A DNA stretch of 64,000 bases from Duganella aquatilis (GTDB taxonomy: Bacteria; Pseudomonadota; Gammaproteobacteria; Burkholderiales; Burkholderiaceae_D). Below, one piece after another: positions 42,249 to 52,380 of the stretch. Numbering within the stretch: the first letter of the stretch is position 1; each line of letters starts with the position of its first letter. A program made the position numbers and the translations under genes. The notes beneath the pieces are model-generated. The model saw nothing but the letters and a program-made list of their open reading frames with translations, had not been told where the DNA came from and ran no database searches. Location of the stretch: assembly GCF_009674565.1 (NCBI RefSeq), contig NZ_WKJL01000022.1, forward strand, positions 1 to 64,000, given 5' to 3'.

Positions 42249-45200
42249 TACACCAGCACCCGCTCGATGCCGCCGTCGTTGGCGCGTTTCACGTACTCCG
42301 GCATCCAGTTTTCGCCCAGCAGATGCTTGGCGATCTCCACCACGATGTAGTCGGCGGTGGTGCCGGCGTCTTCGCTGTAGCGCGACACGCCGCCCAGGCA
42401 GGCCGGGCAGCTGGTCAGGATCTTGACTTCGCCGTCGAAGCCATCGGCGCGCAGCTTGTCGGCGCCCTTGATGACTTCCTCTTCCTTGCGGAAGCGCACC
42501 TGCGTCGAGATGTCCGGACGCGCCACCATCAGCGTGCCCGAGTCGCCGCAGCAGCGGTCGTTCTTCTCGATCTTGACGTTGTCGTGCGTCTGGATCAGCG
42601 AGTTGACGGTCTTGGTCGCTTCCTGCAGCTTCATCGGCGTGTGGCATGGTTCGTGGTACATATAGCGTGTGCCGGTCACGCCTTCCAGCTTGACGCCCTT
42701 CTCGTTCAGATATTCGTGAATATCCATGATGCGGCAGCCAGGGAAGATCTTGTCGAACTCGTAGGTCGCCAGCTGGTCGTAGCAGGTGCCGCACGAGACC
42801 AGCACGGTCTTGATGTCCAGATAGTTGAGCGTATTCGCCATGCGGTGGAACAGCACGCGGTTATCGGTCATCATCTTGTCGGCCTTGTCGTACTGACCCG
42901 AGCCGCGTTGCGGATAACCGCAGCACAAATAGCCCGGCGGCAGCACCGTCTGCACGCCCACTTCCCACAGCATGGCCTGGGTTGCCAGGCCCACTTGCGA
43001 GAACAGGCGCTCCGAGCCGCAGCCAGGGAAGTAGAACACCGCTTCCGTATCGGCCGTGGTGGTCTTCGGATTGCGGATAATCGGGATGACCTTGTCGTCC
43101 TCGATGTCCAGCAGCGCGCGCGCGGTTTTCTTCGGCAGGTTGCCCGGCATCTTCTTGTTGATGAAGTGGATCACCTGCTCGCGCACCGGCGGCTTGCCGA
43201 CGGTCGGCGGCGGCGCCTTGGTCTGCTTCTTGGCGAATTTCTTCAGCAAGTCATTGCCCAGGCGCTGCGCCTTGTAGCCGATGCCGATCATCGCCGCGCG
43301 GGTGGCGTTGATGGTGGCCGGATCGGTGGCGTTCAGGTAGAACATGGCCGCCGCCTTGCCCGGGTTGAAGGTCTTCTTGTCCATCTTGCGCAGCAGGTTG
43401 CGCATGTTCATCGACACGTCGCCGAAGTCGATATTGACCGGACAGGGCGTCACGCACTTGTGGCAGACGGTGCAGTGATCGGCCACGTCCTCGAATTCTT
43501 CCCAGTGCTTGATCGAGATGCCGCGGCGGGTCTGCTCTTCGTACAGAAAGGCCTCGATCAGCGACGAGGTCGCCAGGATCTTGTCGCGCGGCGAGTACAG
43601 CAGGTTGGCGCGCGGTACGTGGGTAGAGCACACCGGCTTGCACTTGCCGCAGCGCAGGCAGTCCTTGACGCTGTTGGCGATGGCGCCGATATCGCTCTGC
43701 TGCATGATCAGCGATTCATGGCCCATCAGGCCGAACGACGGCGTGTAGGCGTTGCTCAGGTCGGCTTCCATGCCGTCCAGGTTCAGCAGCTTGCCCTTGT
43801 TGAAGCGGCCTTCGGGATCGACGCGCAGCTTGTAGTCGCGGAACGGGCCGATTTCGTCCTCGTTCAGGAACTCCAGCTTGGTGATGCCGATGCCGTGCTC
43901 GCCCGAAATCACGCCGTCCAGCGAACGCGCCAGCGTCATGATGCGCGCGACGGCCTGGTGCGCCAGTTGCAGCATCTCGTAGTGATCCGAGTTGACCGGC
44001 AGGTTGGTGTGGACGTTGCCGTCGCCGGCGTGCATGTGCAGCGCCACGAACACGCGACCGCGCAGCACGCGCTTGTGGATGGCGGTGGCTTCGTCGAGGA
44101 TCAGCTTGTAGGCGGCGCCGTTGAAGATCTGGCGCAGCTGCGCGCGGATTTCCTGTTTCCACGTGACGCGGATGGTGCGGTCCTGTACCACGTCGAACAA
44201 CGTGGCGTCCGGCTGGGTTTTCAGGCGTTCTTCGAACACCGGCAGCAGGCGGTCCATGCCGTGATCGGCCAGTTCTGCGGTGATCGCCGCCAGCGGCTTG
44301 TCCAGCTCGGCTAGCAGATAGGTCCAGCGCGCATGCACCTGCGTCAGCAGCGCTTCCGCCTGCTGCTGGCGGTCGCCCAGCATTTCGGCGTCGCCGACAC
44401 TGTCGTCCGCATCGTCGCTCTTGCCGATCGGCAGATTGCCGGCGGCGAAGAAGGCTTGCAGTTCATCGACCAGTTGCAGCTTGTTCTTGATCGACAGCTC
44501 GATGTTGATGCGCTCGATGCCGTCGGTGTACTCGCCCATGCGGTTCAGCGGAATCACCACGTCTTCATTGATCTTGAAGGCGTTGGTGTGCTTGGCGATG
44601 GCGGCGGTGCGGGCGCGGTCCAGCCAGAATTTCTTGCGCGTTTCCGGGCTGACGGCAACAAAGCCTTCGCCGACGCGGGTGTTGGCCAGGCGTACCACTT
44701 CCGAGGCGGCCAGCGCCACGGCGTTTTCATCGTCGCCGACGATGTCGCCGAACAGCGCCATCTTCGGCAGCACGCCGCGTTTCGATTTGGTGGCGTAGCC
44801 GACCGCGCGCAGGTAGCGCTCGTCCAGATGCTCCAGGCCGGCGAGGCGCAGCGTGGCGAATTCTTCGCCTTTGGCTGGCAGGCCGTCCAGGTAATCCTTG
44901 ATTTCCACGATCGATGGAATCGCATCGCGCGCCTGGCCGAAGAACTCCAGGCAGACGGTGCGGGTGAACTTCGGCATCTTGTGCAGAATCCAGCGGCCCG
45001 AGGTGATCAGGCCGTCGCAGCCCTCTTTCTGGATGCCCGGCAGGCCGGCCAGGAATTTGTCGGTGACGTCCTTGCCCAGTCCTTCCTTGCGGAACACGCG
45101 GCCGGCGATTTCCAGGATCTCGGTCTTGAACGGCGCGCCTTTGGCTTCGCCCTTCGCGCTCGGATGGGTCCACTCCAGCTGGAAGCGGGCCAGCGGCGTA

Positions 45201-46264
45201 TCGTGGATCTTCGACAGGTTGTGGTCGAGGCGGGTGACCTCCAGCCAGTCGCCGTTCGGATCGACCATGCGCCACGAGGCCAGGTTGTCCAGCGCGGTGC
45301 CCCACAGCACGGCCTTCTTGCCGCCCGCGTTCATGGCGATGTTGCCGCCGACGGTGGACGCGTGCGCCGAGGTCGGATCGACCGCGAACACGAAGCCGGC
45401 TTTCTCGGCCGCTTCGGACACCTTGTTGGTGATGACGCCGGCGCCGGTGTAGATGGTCGCGTAGTCTTTCTGCAGGCCGGGCAGCACCTTCATCTCGACC
45501 GCGCCGATGTTGAGCAGCTTCTCGGTGTTGATGACGGCCGACATCGGCGTCAGCGGAATCGCGCCGCCGGTGTAGCCGGTGCCGCCGCCGCGCGGGATGA
45601 TGGTCAGTCCCAGCTCGATGCAGCCTTTGACCAGGCCGGCCATTTCCTCTTCGCCGTCCGGCGTCAGCACCACGAACGGATACTCGACGCGCCAGTCGGT
45701 GGCGTCGGTCACGTGCGAGATGCGCTTCATGCCGTCGAAGCAGATGTTGTGCTTGTCGGTGTAGCGGCCCAGCACCTTGTAGGTGCGCTTGCGCAGGTCG
45801 TACACCTGTTTGAATTCTTCGCCGAAGTCGGCCACGGCCTTGCCGGCGGCGCGCAGCAGCTTGGCGACATTGGCGCTGCGCTGACGCGCGGCTTCGTCGG
45901 TCTGCGCTTCACTGTCGTCGACGGTCAGGCGGCGCTTGTCCACCTCGGCCAGGCGGTGATGCAGCGCGTTGATCAGTTCCTGGCGGCGTTTCGGGTTATC
46001 CAGCAGGTCGTCCTGCAGATAGGGATTGCGGCACACCGCCCAGATATCGCCCAGCACCTCGTACAGCATGCGCGCCGAACGGCCGGTCTGGCGCGCGCCG
46101 CGCAGCGCATCCAGCAAGCTCCACGACTCCTCGCCCAGCAGCCGGATCACGATCTCGCGATCGGAAAACGACGTGTAGTTATAAGGAATTTCCCGCAGGC
46201 GCGTGGCCTCCGGACCGTGAGGCGTTTCCGCCAGCAAAGCTTGAATTTGTGCAGGGGCGTTCAT
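42248..46264 (-). CDS. DUF3683-type FAD-linked oxidase / 4Fe-4S / CCG-domain dehydrogenase
   Basis: A 1338-residue fusion. In order: an N-terminal DUF3683 region (about 1-190); an FAD_binding_4 domain ([38 protein letters not shown]); an FAD-oxidase C-terminal domain with [12 protein letters not shown] and [16 protein letters not shown]; two 4Fe-4S clusters ([11 protein letters not shown] and [11 protein letters not shown]); and two CCG domains ([31 protein letters not shown]). It combines glycolate/D-lactate oxidase subunits GlcD and GlcF in one chain and probably oxidises D-lactate or another 2-hydroxy acid and reduces quinone. The ATG at 46264 is taken; longer starts lack family similarity. 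Confidence 0.92.
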   Translation of the reverse strand: MNAPAQIQALLAETPHGPEATRLREIPYNYTSFSDREIVIRLLGEESWSLLDALRGARQTGRSARMLYEVLGDIWAVCRNPYLQDDLLDNPKRRQELINALHHRLAEVDKRRLTVDDSEAQTDEAARQRSANVAKLLRAAGKAVADFGEEFKQVYDLRKRTYKVLGRYTDKHNICFDGMKRISHVTDATDWRVEYPFVVLTPDGEEEMAGLVKGCIELGLTIIPRGGGTGYTGGAIPLTPMSAVINTEKLLNIGAVEMKVLPGLQKDYATIYTGAGVITNKVSEAAEKAGFVFAVDPTSAHASTVGGNIAMNAGGKKAVLWGTALDNLASWRMVDPNGDWLEVTRLDHNLSKIHDTPLARFQLEWTHPSAKGEAKGAPFKTEILEIAGRVFRKEGLGKDVTDKFLAGLPGIQKEGCDGLITSGRWILHKMPKFTRTVCLEFFGQARDAIPSIVEIKDYLDGLPAKGEEFATLRLAGLEHLDERYLRAVGYATKSKRGVLPKMALFGDIVGDDENAVALAASEVVRLANTRVGEGFVAVSPETRKKFWLDRARTAAIAKHTNAFKINEDVVIPLNRMGEYTDGIERINIELSIKNKLQLVDELQAFFAAGNLPIGKSDDADDSVGDAEMLGDRQQQAEALLTQVHARWTYLLAELDKPLAAITAELADHGMDRLLPVFEERLKTQPDATLFDVVQDRTIRVTWKQEIRAQLRQIFNGAAYKLILDEATAIHKRVLRGRVFVALHMHAGDGNVHTNLPVNSDHYEMLQLAHQAVARIMTLARSLDGVISGEHGIGITKLEFLNEDEIGPFRDYKLRVDPEGRFNKGKLLNLDGMEADLSNAYTPSFGLMGHESLIMQQSDIGAIANSVKDCLRCGKCKPVCSTHVPRANLLYSPRDKILATSSLIEAFLYEEQTRRGISIKHWEEFEDVADHCTVCHKCVTPCPVNIDFGDVSMNMRNLLRKMDKKTFNPGKAAAMFYLNATDPATINATRAAMIGIGYKAQRLGNDLLKKFAKKQTKAPPPTVGKPPVREQVIHFINKKMPGNLPKKTARALLDIEDDKVIPIIRNPKTTTADTEAVFYFPGCGSERLFSQVGLATQAMLWEVGVQTVLPPGYLCCGYPQRGSGQYDKADKMMTDNRVLFHRMANTLNYLDIKTVLVSCGTCYDQLATYEFDKIFPGCRIMDIHEYLNEKGVKLEGVTGTRYMYHEPCHTPMKLQEATKTVNSLIQTHDNVKIEKNDRCCGDSGTLMVARPDISTQVRFRKEEEVIKGADKLRADGFDGEVKILTSCPACLGGVSRYSEDAGTTADYIVVEIAKHLLGENWMPEYVKRANDGGIERVLV

Positions 46265-46448
46265 TATGCGATTTGGATCGATTTGAATCGTGAGCAGCAA
46301 CCGGGAGGACCATTCTAGCCTATTGCGGCGCACCACGCGGGAACAGCCGCAGCGCCCGGCGCGGCGAAAAACCGGCAAATATTCGAAAACAGACCACCTT
46401 AGGCGCAATAAAATGCCAATCCAACCTGCCTTGCTGAATGAAATTTAT

Positions 46449-46462
46449 GCATAAGCTTATGC
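46449..46462. promoter_or_regulatory. 14-base palindrome upstream of DUF3683 dehydrogenase
   Basis: GCATAAGCTTATGC is a perfect palindrome in the gap between the YqaA-family gene and the DUF3683 dehydrogenase gene, about 185 bases upstream of the latter's start. Its size and AT-rich centre suit a dimeric regulator (for example GntR type), but no regulator gene is adjacent. Confidence 0.45.
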
Positions 46463-46486
46463 GGCAAGAGGATAACTTGCACCAAA

Positions 46487-46978
46487 TTAGCCCAGCATTT
46501 GTCCGATTCGGTGCCACACGCCGTCCGGCACGTACAACAGCAGCGTGGTCATGGTGAGGTAGCGCAGCAGTTTGCCGATGGCCATGTAGGCCAGGCTGGG
46601 CCAGAACGGCAGCCGCAGCCAGCCGCCCAGCGTGCACAGCGGATCGCCGATGCCGGGCACCCAGGCCAGCAGCATGGTCTTGGCGCCGTAGCGCTCCAGC
46701 CAGTGGAACCAGCGGCTCTTGCGTTCCTTGGCAAAGCTCTGCTTGGCCTGCCAGCCCATGTAGTAATCGATGGCGCCGCCCAGCGTGTTGCCGACAGTGG
46801 CGACGCCGATCACGCTCCAGAACATCGCCGGGTTAGCCTTGATGACGGCAAACACCGCCGGCTCCGAGCCCAGCGGCACCAGCGTGGCCGAGACCAGGCT
46901 GATGATGAACACCGATGTCAGCCCTACCTCCGGCGCAGCCAGGACATGCAGCAGCCAGGTAATTGCAGATTCGATCAT
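46487..46978 (-). CDS. YqaA-family (SNARE-associated/DedA-like) membrane protein
   Basis: A 163-residue membrane protein with about four hydrophobic segments. The DedA-like stretches are IISLVSATLVPLGSEPAVFAV, GVATVGNTLGGAIDYYMGW, and the loop RYGAKTMLLAWVPGIGDPLC, where the Pro-Gly is conserved. YqaA/DedA proteins are lipid scramblase or transporter relatives needed for membrane homeostasis. The start at 46978 has only a weak ribosome binding site (AAAGAAACCG). It is divergent from ilvA. Confidence 0.85.
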   Translation of the reverse strand: MIESAITWLLHVLAAPEVGLTSVFIISLVSATLVPLGSEPAVFAVIKANPAMFWSVIGVATVGNTLGGAIDYYMGWQAKQSFAKERKSRWFHWLERYGAKTMLLAWVPGIGDPLCTLGGWLRLPFWPSLAYMAIGKLLRYLTMTTLLLYVPDGVWHRIGQMLG

Positions 46979-46986
46979 CGGTTTCT

Positions 46987-47016
46987 TTGGGATACTTGAA
47001 AGGTGTCCATTATAAT
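46987..47016 (+). promoter_or_regulatory. sigma-70 promoter for ilvA
   Basis: -35 TTGGGA (46987-46992) and perfect -10 TATAAT (47011-47016), spacer 18 bases. It lies in the gap between the divergent YqaA gene and ilvA and predicts a leader of about 120 nt before the ilvA start. No attenuation-type leader peptide is obvious in it. Confidence 0.6.
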
Positions 47017-47144
47017 GATTCGCACACCGCACGATTGAACAGCCCGATCCCAGCCCACCCGCCAGGGATCAGCGCCCCTGCTCCACCCGGTCACCCGCCG
47101 GATAGTTAGCATCGAAGCCCTCCGAATCACTTTGCTTGCATACC

Positions 47145-48680
47145 ATGACGACCGACTATCTGAAGAAAGTACTGACCGCGCGCGTCTACGACGTCGCTGA
47201 TGAAACCCCGCTGGAACTCGCACCGACCCTGTCGCAGCGTGTCGAGAACCGAATTTATTTCAAGCGCGAGGACATGCAGAGCGTGTTCAGCTTCAAGATT
47301 CGCGGCGCCTACAACAAGATGGCCCATCTGACCGACGCCCAGCGCAAGCGCGGCGTGATTTGCGCCTCGGCCGGCAACCACGCCCAGGGCGTGGCGCTGT
47401 CCGCCGCCCGCATGGGCTGCCGCGCCGTCATCGTGATGCCGACCACCACGCCGCAGGTGAAGGTGGATGCGGTCAAGGCGCGCGGCGGCGCCGACGTCGA
47501 AGTGGTGCTGCACGGCGAGTCCTACACCGACGCCTACAACCACGCGTTGACGCTGGAAAAAGAACAGAAGCTGACCTTCGTCCACCCGTTCGACGATCCG
47601 GACGTGATCGCCGGCCAGGGCACCATCGGCATGGAAATCCTGCGCCAGCATTCCGGTCCGATCCACGCCATCTTCGTGCCGATCGGCGGCGGCGGCCTGA
47701 TCACCGGCATTGCCGCATACGTCAAGCAGATCCGCCCGGACATCAAGATCATCGGCGTGCAGTCGCTGGATTCGGACGCCATGGCGCGCAGCCTGAAGGC
47801 CGGCGAGCGCGTCACGCTGACCGATGTCGGCCTGTTCGCCGACGGCACCGCCGTGCGCCTGGCCGGCGAGGAAACCTTCCGCCTGGCGCAGCTGTACGTG
47901 GACGATGTGATCCTGGTCGATACCGACGCCATCAGCGCCGCCATCAAGGATGTGTTCACCGATACGCGCAGCATCCTGGAACCGTCAGGCGCGCTGGCCA
48001 TCGCCGGCGCCAAGGCCTATATCGAACGCGCCGCGCTGACCAAGGATCCGATCAAGAACGAAACGCTGATCACCATCGCCAGCGGCGCCAATATGAACTT
48101 CGACCGCCTGCGCTTCGTGGCCGAGCGCGCCGAGCTGGGCGAAGCGCGCGAGGCGCTGTTCGCGGTGACCTTGCCGGAGCAGCGCGGCAGCTTCAAGCGC
48201 CTGTGCCAGCTGGTGGGCGCGCGCAACGTCACCGAGTTTACCTACCGCATCAGCGACAAGGACGATGCGCACGTGTTCTGCGGCGTGCAGATCGCCGACC
48301 GCAACGAATCCGGCGCGCTGACCCGCCGCTTCGAGGAGCACGGCTTCAAGGCGCTGGACCTGACCCATGACGAGCTGGCCAAGACCCACTTGCGCCATCT
48401 GGTCGGCGGCAAGAGCGCGCTGGCGGACAACGAGCTGCTGTACCGCTTCGAGTTCCCGGAGCGTCCCGGCGCGCTGATGCGCTTCCTGGATTCGATGGCG
48501 CCGAACTGGAATATCTCGCTGTGCCACTACCGCAGCCAGGGCGGCGACGTCGGCCGCATCGTCATCGGTCTGCAGGTGCCGCCGGAGGAAATGAGCGACT
48601 TCGCCCAGTTCCTGGCAACCCTGGGCTACCGCTACTGGGATGAAAGCCTGAACCCGGTCTACAAGCTGTTCCTCGGCTGA
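47145..48680 (+). CDS. ilvA: threonine ammonia-lyase, biosynthetic
   Basis: A 511-residue PLP enzyme. The PLP Lys51 is in SVFSFKIRGAYNKM, the phosphate-binding glycine loop is IGGGGLITGIA, and the C-terminal third (from about 330) has two ACT-like regulatory domains (ERAELGEAREALFAVTLPEQ; YRFEFPERPGALMRFLD). The long form is feedback-regulated by isoleucine, so it is the biosynthetic enzyme making 2-oxobutanoate rather than the catabolic one. The ATG at 47145 fits E. coli IlvA's short N-terminus. Not in an operon with other ilv genes here. Confidence 0.96.
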   Translation: MTTDYLKKVLTARVYDVADETPLELAPTLSQRVENRIYFKREDMQSVFSFKIRGAYNKMAHLTDAQRKRGVICASAGNHAQGVALSAARMGCRAVIVMPTTTPQVKVDAVKARGGADVEVVLHGESYTDAYNHALTLEKEQKLTFVHPFDDPDVIAGQGTIGMEILRQHSGPIHAIFVPIGGGGLITGIAAYVKQIRPDIKIIGVQSLDSDAMARSLKAGERVTLTDVGLFADGTAVRLAGEETFRLAQLYVDDVILVDTDAISAAIKDVFTDTRSILEPSGALAIAGAKAYIERAALTKDPIKNETLITIASGANMNFDRLRFVAERAELGEAREALFAVTLPEQRGSFKRLCQLVGARNVTEFTYRISDKDDAHVFCGVQIADRNESGALTRRFEEHGFKALDLTHDELAKTHLRHLVGGKSALADNELLYRFEFPERPGALMRFLDSMAPNWNISLCHYRSQGGDVGRIVIGLQVPPEEMSDFAQFLATLGYRYWDESLNPVYKLFLG

Positions 48681-48780
48681 CCTCACCTTGCGTTGGGGGT
48701 AAAACCCCGCGCACGGTTGAAAGCACCTCCGCCACAATCTTAATATAATTGCATCTGGTTATCTTAAGGGCGGGAGAGCC

Positions 48781-49431
48781 ATGTCGACCGATATGCAGTT
48801 TTCAAGCAACTACCAGGATCTCAGCAATTCCTCCGGCGTCGACGCCGGCTTCCAGTTCGAGTTCTACTGCCAGCGCTGCAACGACCGCTGGCGCACCCGT
48901 TTTGAACCCTACCGCAGCGGCCAGGCCTCGGGCTGGGTGCAGAAAGGCGCCAGCCTGTTCGGCGGCCTGCTCGGCAGCGCCAGCAGCGTGCTGAACGGCG
49001 TGGCCGAAGCTGGCTGGCACAGCGCCCGCGACGACGCCTTCACCGGCGCCGTGGCCGCCGGCAAGGCCCACTTCAACCGCTGCGGCGATTGCCACCGTTA
49101 CGTGTGCAGCCCGTGCTTCGACAGCGCCAACGGCCTGTGCTTCAATTGCGCCCCCAACGTCAACGTCGCCATCACCCGCGCCCGCGCGCAGGGCGAAGTG
49201 CAAGGCGCGTCCGAACTGGCCACCGAGGAAGGCAAGACGCGCGGCGCGCAGCGCAACGTCACGCAAACGATGCAGCTGGTGTGCCCGGAGTGCCGCACGG
49301 AGACCCACGGCGCCAAGTTTTGCCCCGAGTGCGGCCATAAGACCGCGCAGCAGGTCGCGTGCAGCGCGTGCTCGACCATGCTGGAACCGGGCACCAAGTT
49401 TTGCACAGATTGCGGCCAGCGCCAGGCGTGA
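48781..49431 (+). CDS. multi-zinc-ribbon protein, unknown
   Basis: A 216-residue cytoplasmic protein with no signal peptide. Cys pairs are FYCQRCNDRW, RCGDCHRYVCSPC, GLCFNCAP, LVCPECRTE, KFCPECGHK, VACSACST and KFCTDCGQ, making at least three zinc ribbons, with a hydrophobic Gly/Ser/Ala stretch after the first (GASLFGGLLGSASSVLNG) that could touch membrane. The two C-terminal ribbons resemble the zinc-ribbon tails of double-zinc-ribbon adaptors. A TATAAT box (48744-48749) and GGGAGAG precede the ATG. Its function is unknown; queF follows 61 bases downstream on the same strand but is probably unrelated. Confidence 0.8.
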   Translation: MSTDMQFSSNYQDLSNSSGVDAGFQFEFYCQRCNDRWRTRFEPYRSGQASGWVQKGASLFGGLLGSASSVLNGVAEAGWHSARDDAFTGAVAAGKAHFNRCGDCHRYVCSPCFDSANGLCFNCAPNVNVAITRARAQGEVQGASELATEEGKTRGAQRNVTQTMQLVCPECRTETHGAKFCPECGHKTAQQVACSACSTMLEPGTKFCTDCGQRQA

Positions 49432-49492
49432 GCGCAGCCCGAGTGCCGCGCCCGCGTTACAATGACGCTTACTCCATTTCGCTCCACGCACC

Positions 49493-50326
49493 ATGACCAA
49501 TTCCGCCGACCAGTCCCCGCTGGGGAAAACCTCCGCCTACCGCACCGATTACGCGCCGGAACTGCTGTTCCCGATTCCGCGCCAGGGCAAACGCGACGAG
49601 CTGGGCTTGTCGGGCACGATGCCGTTCTTCGGCGTCGATATCTGGAACGCGTATGAAATCTCGTGGCTGAACCAGCGCGGCAAGCCGCAGGTGGCGATCG
49701 CCCGCGTGACCTTCCCGTCCGATTCGCCGAACATCATCGAATCGAAGTCGTTCAAGTTGTACCTGAACTCCTTCAACCAGACCAAGCTCGACAGCGTGGC
49801 CGCGCTGAAGATGCTGCTGCAACAGGATCTGTCCGATGCGGCCGGCGCCAGCGTTCACATCACGCTGACCCAGCCGGAAGAATTCGGCATGATCGCCATG
49901 GGCGAGCTGGACGGCCTGCTGCTGGACCGCCTCGACATCGAGGTCGACAACTACAGCCCGTCGCCGGACATCCTGAAGGCCGCGCTCGATGAAGAACCGG
50001 TGGAAGAAAAGCTGGTCTCTCACCTGCTGAAATCGAACTGCCTGGTCACCGGCCAGCCGGACTGGGCCAGCGTGCAGATCCACTACAGCGGTCCGCAGAT
50101 CGACCAGGAAAGCCTGCTGAAATACCTGATCGGCTTCCGCGAGCACAACGAATTCCACGAGCAGTGCGTGGAACGCATCTTTGTCGACATCCTGCGCCAG
50201 TGCCAGCCGCAGCAGCTGGCGGTGTACGCGCGCTACACCCGTCGCGGCGGGCTGGACATCAACCCGTGGCGCAGCAACTTCAGCACCGCGCAGAAACCGC
50301 CGAACCTGCGCGGCGCCCGCCAGTAA
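49493..50326 (+). CDS. queF: NADPH-dependent 7-cyano-7-deazaguanine reductase
   Basis: A 277-residue long-form (unimodal two-domain) QueF. The catalytic Cys183 lies in [16 protein letters not shown], the QueF motif [13 protein letters not shown] is at residues 83-95, and the C-terminal [15 protein letters not shown] matches the family end. It reduces preQ0 to preQ1 in queuosine synthesis. No other que genes are near, and no preQ1 riboswitch is visible in the 61-base gap upstream. Convergent with the SDR gene (stops touch). Confidence 0.96.
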   Translation: MTNSADQSPLGKTSAYRTDYAPELLFPIPRQGKRDELGLSGTMPFFGVDIWNAYEISWLNQRGKPQVAIARVTFPSDSPNIIESKSFKLYLNSFNQTKLDSVAALKMLLQQDLSDAAGASVHITLTQPEEFGMIAMGELDGLLLDRLDIEVDNYSPSPDILKAALDEEPVEEKLVSHLLKSNCLVTGQPDWASVQIHYSGPQIDQESLLKYLIGFREHNEFHEQCVERIFVDILRQCQPQQLAVYARYTRRGGLDINPWRSNFSTAQKPPNLRGARQ

Positions 50327-51163
50327 TCAGACCGGAAAGTCGGTCGAGAAGGCCAGGTCTTTCTGCGCCTCCAGTTCCGCCAGCCGCGCCGACAGCGCGC
50401 GCTGCATGGCGGTATAGGCATCGCTGCCCAGCGCCAGCCGTTTTGGCGCCGGCTGCTGGTCCACGCTGGCAATCATGAGTTCCACCATCCTGGCCGGATC
50501 GCCCGGCGGCACCGCCTTGCGCTCTTCGAGCATGCGGCGCGCCATGCTGGCCGGCGTGCCGTCGTAGGCGGCGATGCGCGGCGCCAGTTGCGAGCTGCCG
50601 TAGCGAAACTCGGTGCGCGCCCCGCCCGGCTCGACGATGGTGACGCCGATGCCAAAGCCGGCCACCTCCTGCTGCAAGGCGTCGGCAAAGCCTTCGATGC
50701 CCCACTTGCCGGCGTGGTACAGCGACGCGCCGGGAAACGCCGCCTGCCCGCCGACGGTGGAGATTTGCAGGATGCGGCCGCCGCCCTGCGCGCGCAGATG
50801 CGGCAGCACCGCGCGCGCCACCTGGATCGAGCCGATCAGGTTGGTCTGGATCTGCTGCGTGATCTGCTCGTCGGTCACTTCTTCGGCCGCGCCGAACAAG
50901 CCGTAGCCGGCGTTGTTGACCACCACGTCGATGCGGCCCAGGGCGGCAACCGCCGCATTGACCACGCGGCGGATGGCCGGCGTGTCGGTGACGTCGAGGC
51001 GGTCCAGCCACAGCTGGTCGCCGTAGCGCGCTTTCAGGTCGTCCACGCTGGACAGTGTGCGGACGGTGCCGGCCACGCGCTCGCCGCGCGCCAGAAGTTG
51101 CTCGGTCATATGGCGGCCGAAGCCGCTGCTGATGCCGGTGATCAGCCAGGTACGTTGTGTCAT
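50327..51163 (-). CDS. short-chain dehydrogenase/reductase
   Basis: A 278-residue classical SDR: cofactor motif LITGISSGFGR (TGxxxGxG), structural NNAGYG, and active-site YHAGK with the preceding Ser region (LQISTVGG). A basic residue in the GTVRT region (Arg) suggests NADP preference. It follows AGGAGC upstream of the ATG at 51163. It is divergent from an AraC-type regulator, the usual layout for a regulated SDR. Substrate unknown. Confidence 0.92.
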   Translation of the reverse strand: MTQRTWLITGISSGFGRHMTEQLLARGERVAGTVRTLSSVDDLKARYGDQLWLDRLDVTDTPAIRRVVNAAVAALGRIDVVVNNAGYGLFGAAEEVTDEQITQQIQTNLIGSIQVARAVLPHLRAQGGGRILQISTVGGQAAFPGASLYHAGKWGIEGFADALQQEVAGFGIGVTIVEPGGARTEFRYGSSQLAPRIAAYDGTPASMARRMLEERKAVPPGDPARMVELMIASVDQQPAPKRLALGSDAYTAMQRALSARLAELEAQKDLAFSTDFPV

Positions 51164-51215
51164 GGGTAGCTCCTGTGAAAACATCACGATAGCGTGCGCC
51201 ACCCAGACTTTGAAT

Positions 51216-51238
51216 GCTTGAAAGTCGGTCTTTCATGC
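51216..51238. promoter_or_regulatory. inverted repeat operator candidate, SDR / AraC gap
   Basis: GCTTGAAAG, TCGGT, CTTTCATGC: 9-base arms with one mismatched pair around a 5-base centre. It lies between the divergent SDR and AraC-type genes, 16 bases before the AraC start. It may bind the AraC-type regulator or overlap the promoters of both genes. Confidence 0.55.
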
Positions 51239-51253
51239 GTAATAATCCAAACC

Positions 51254-52171
51254 ATGCAAGATGATCCCCTGTCAGATGTCCTGCGCCTCGTCAGCGCGCA
51301 TTCGGTGGTTTCCGGCGGCCTGGCCGCTGGCGGCGCGTGGGCAATCGCCTTTCCCGCCGTCGGCACCATCAACTTTTTCGGCATCCTGCGCGGCAGCTGC
51401 TGGCTGATCCACGAAGGCGAAGCGCCGCAGCGCATCGGCGCCGGCGACATCTTCCTGCGCTCGGCGCATCGCAGGCTGGTGCTGTGCAGCGATCCGGGCG
51501 CCACGCCGGTCGACCTGTACACCGTGGTGGCCAACAAGGCGAACGGCGTCAGCCAGATCGGCGACGGCGACGATTTCTTCATGCTTGGCGGTAAAGTCGC
51601 GCTGGATGCGGTCAGCGGCAAGCTGCTGCTCGACGCCTTGCCGGCCACGCTGCACATCGGCGCCGGGACGCCCCACGCCGCCGGCATGCAATGGCTGCTG
51701 CAACAGATCGTGCAGGAGCAGGCCACCGCCCTGCCCGGCAATGCGGCGGCCTCGGCGCAGCTGGTACACCTGCTCTTCATCCAGATTCTGCGCGCCCACG
51801 TGGCTGACGCCGGACCGGGCGCGGCCAGCTGGCTGCGCGCCGCCAGCGACCGCCGGCTGGCGCCGGTGTTGAGCATGCTGCATGCGGAGCCGGGCCGCGG
51901 CTGGCAACTGGCCGAGCTGGCCGACGCGGCCGGCATGTCGCGCGCCAGCTTCGCCGCGCATTTCAAGGCGGTGGCCGGGGTGGCGCCGCTGGCCTACCTG
52001 GCGCAGTGGCGCATGCGGCTGGCAGAGCGCGCGCTGCGCAGCGAAGCGGTCACCATCGCCGTACTGGCGCAGCGGCTGGGCTACAGTTCCGAAAGCGCGT
52101 TCAGCAATGCCTTCAAACGTTTGATTGGCGTCGCCCCCAAACACTACCGAAACGCCCAATCAGGCGTATGA
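51254..52171 (+). CDS. AraC-family regulator with cupin-type sensor domain
   Basis: A 305-residue protein. The first 190 residues form a cupin-like sensor region (GILRGSCWLIHEGEAPQRIGAGDIFLRS), and the C-terminus has the double AraC helix-turn-helix (WQLAELADAAGMSRASFAAHF; IAVLAQRLGYSSESAFSNAFKR; GVAPKHYR). Such cupin_6-type regulators commonly control a divergent oxidoreductase gene, here the SDR. The ATG at 51254 has no strong ribosome binding site; a longer in-frame start at 51194 would overlap the SDR promoter and the inverted repeat. Confidence 0.9.
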   Translation: MQDDPLSDVLRLVSAHSVVSGGLAAGGAWAIAFPAVGTINFFGILRGSCWLIHEGEAPQRIGAGDIFLRSAHRRLVLCSDPGATPVDLYTVVANKANGVSQIGDGDDFFMLGGKVALDAVSGKLLLDALPATLHIGAGTPHAAGMQWLLQQIVQEQATALPGNAAASAQLVHLLFIQILRAHVADAGPGAASWLRAASDRRLAPVLSMLHAEPGRGWQLAELADAAGMSRASFAAHFKAVAGVAPLAYLAQWRMRLAERALRSEAVTIAVLAQRLGYSSESAFSNAFKRLIGVAPKHYRNAQSGV

Positions 52172-52380
52172 TGTGATCTACAACGCCTGTTGCTACGCCA
52201 GCCGGCGGTTGCCGGCGCGAAAACGACAAAAAACGGCGAAAAGCCCCGGCATCTGGCGAAAAACCGGCATTTTTCACGATTTCTAATCAGAAATAGCGAT
52301 TCTTTCTTTAGTGCATTTTTAACAGCCTGTGGCTGCGCCCGGTTCGGGCATAAACGCAACGTCGGCATGAGCGATTTCAT

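Noticed and set aside
42323-46318. Two long plus-strand frames antisense to the DUF3683 dehydrogenase
   Set aside because: No recognisable domain, His/Arg/Gln-rich, and the opposite strand carries intact Fe-S and FAD motifs throughout.
48696-48708. Short hairpin GGGGT-AAA-ACCCC after ilvA
   Set aside because: Only a 5-bp stem with no T-run, so I do not call it a terminator.
49432-49492. preQ1 riboswitch before queF
   Set aside because: The gap is 61 bases and has no visible pseudoknot-forming A-rich tail or hairpin of that class.
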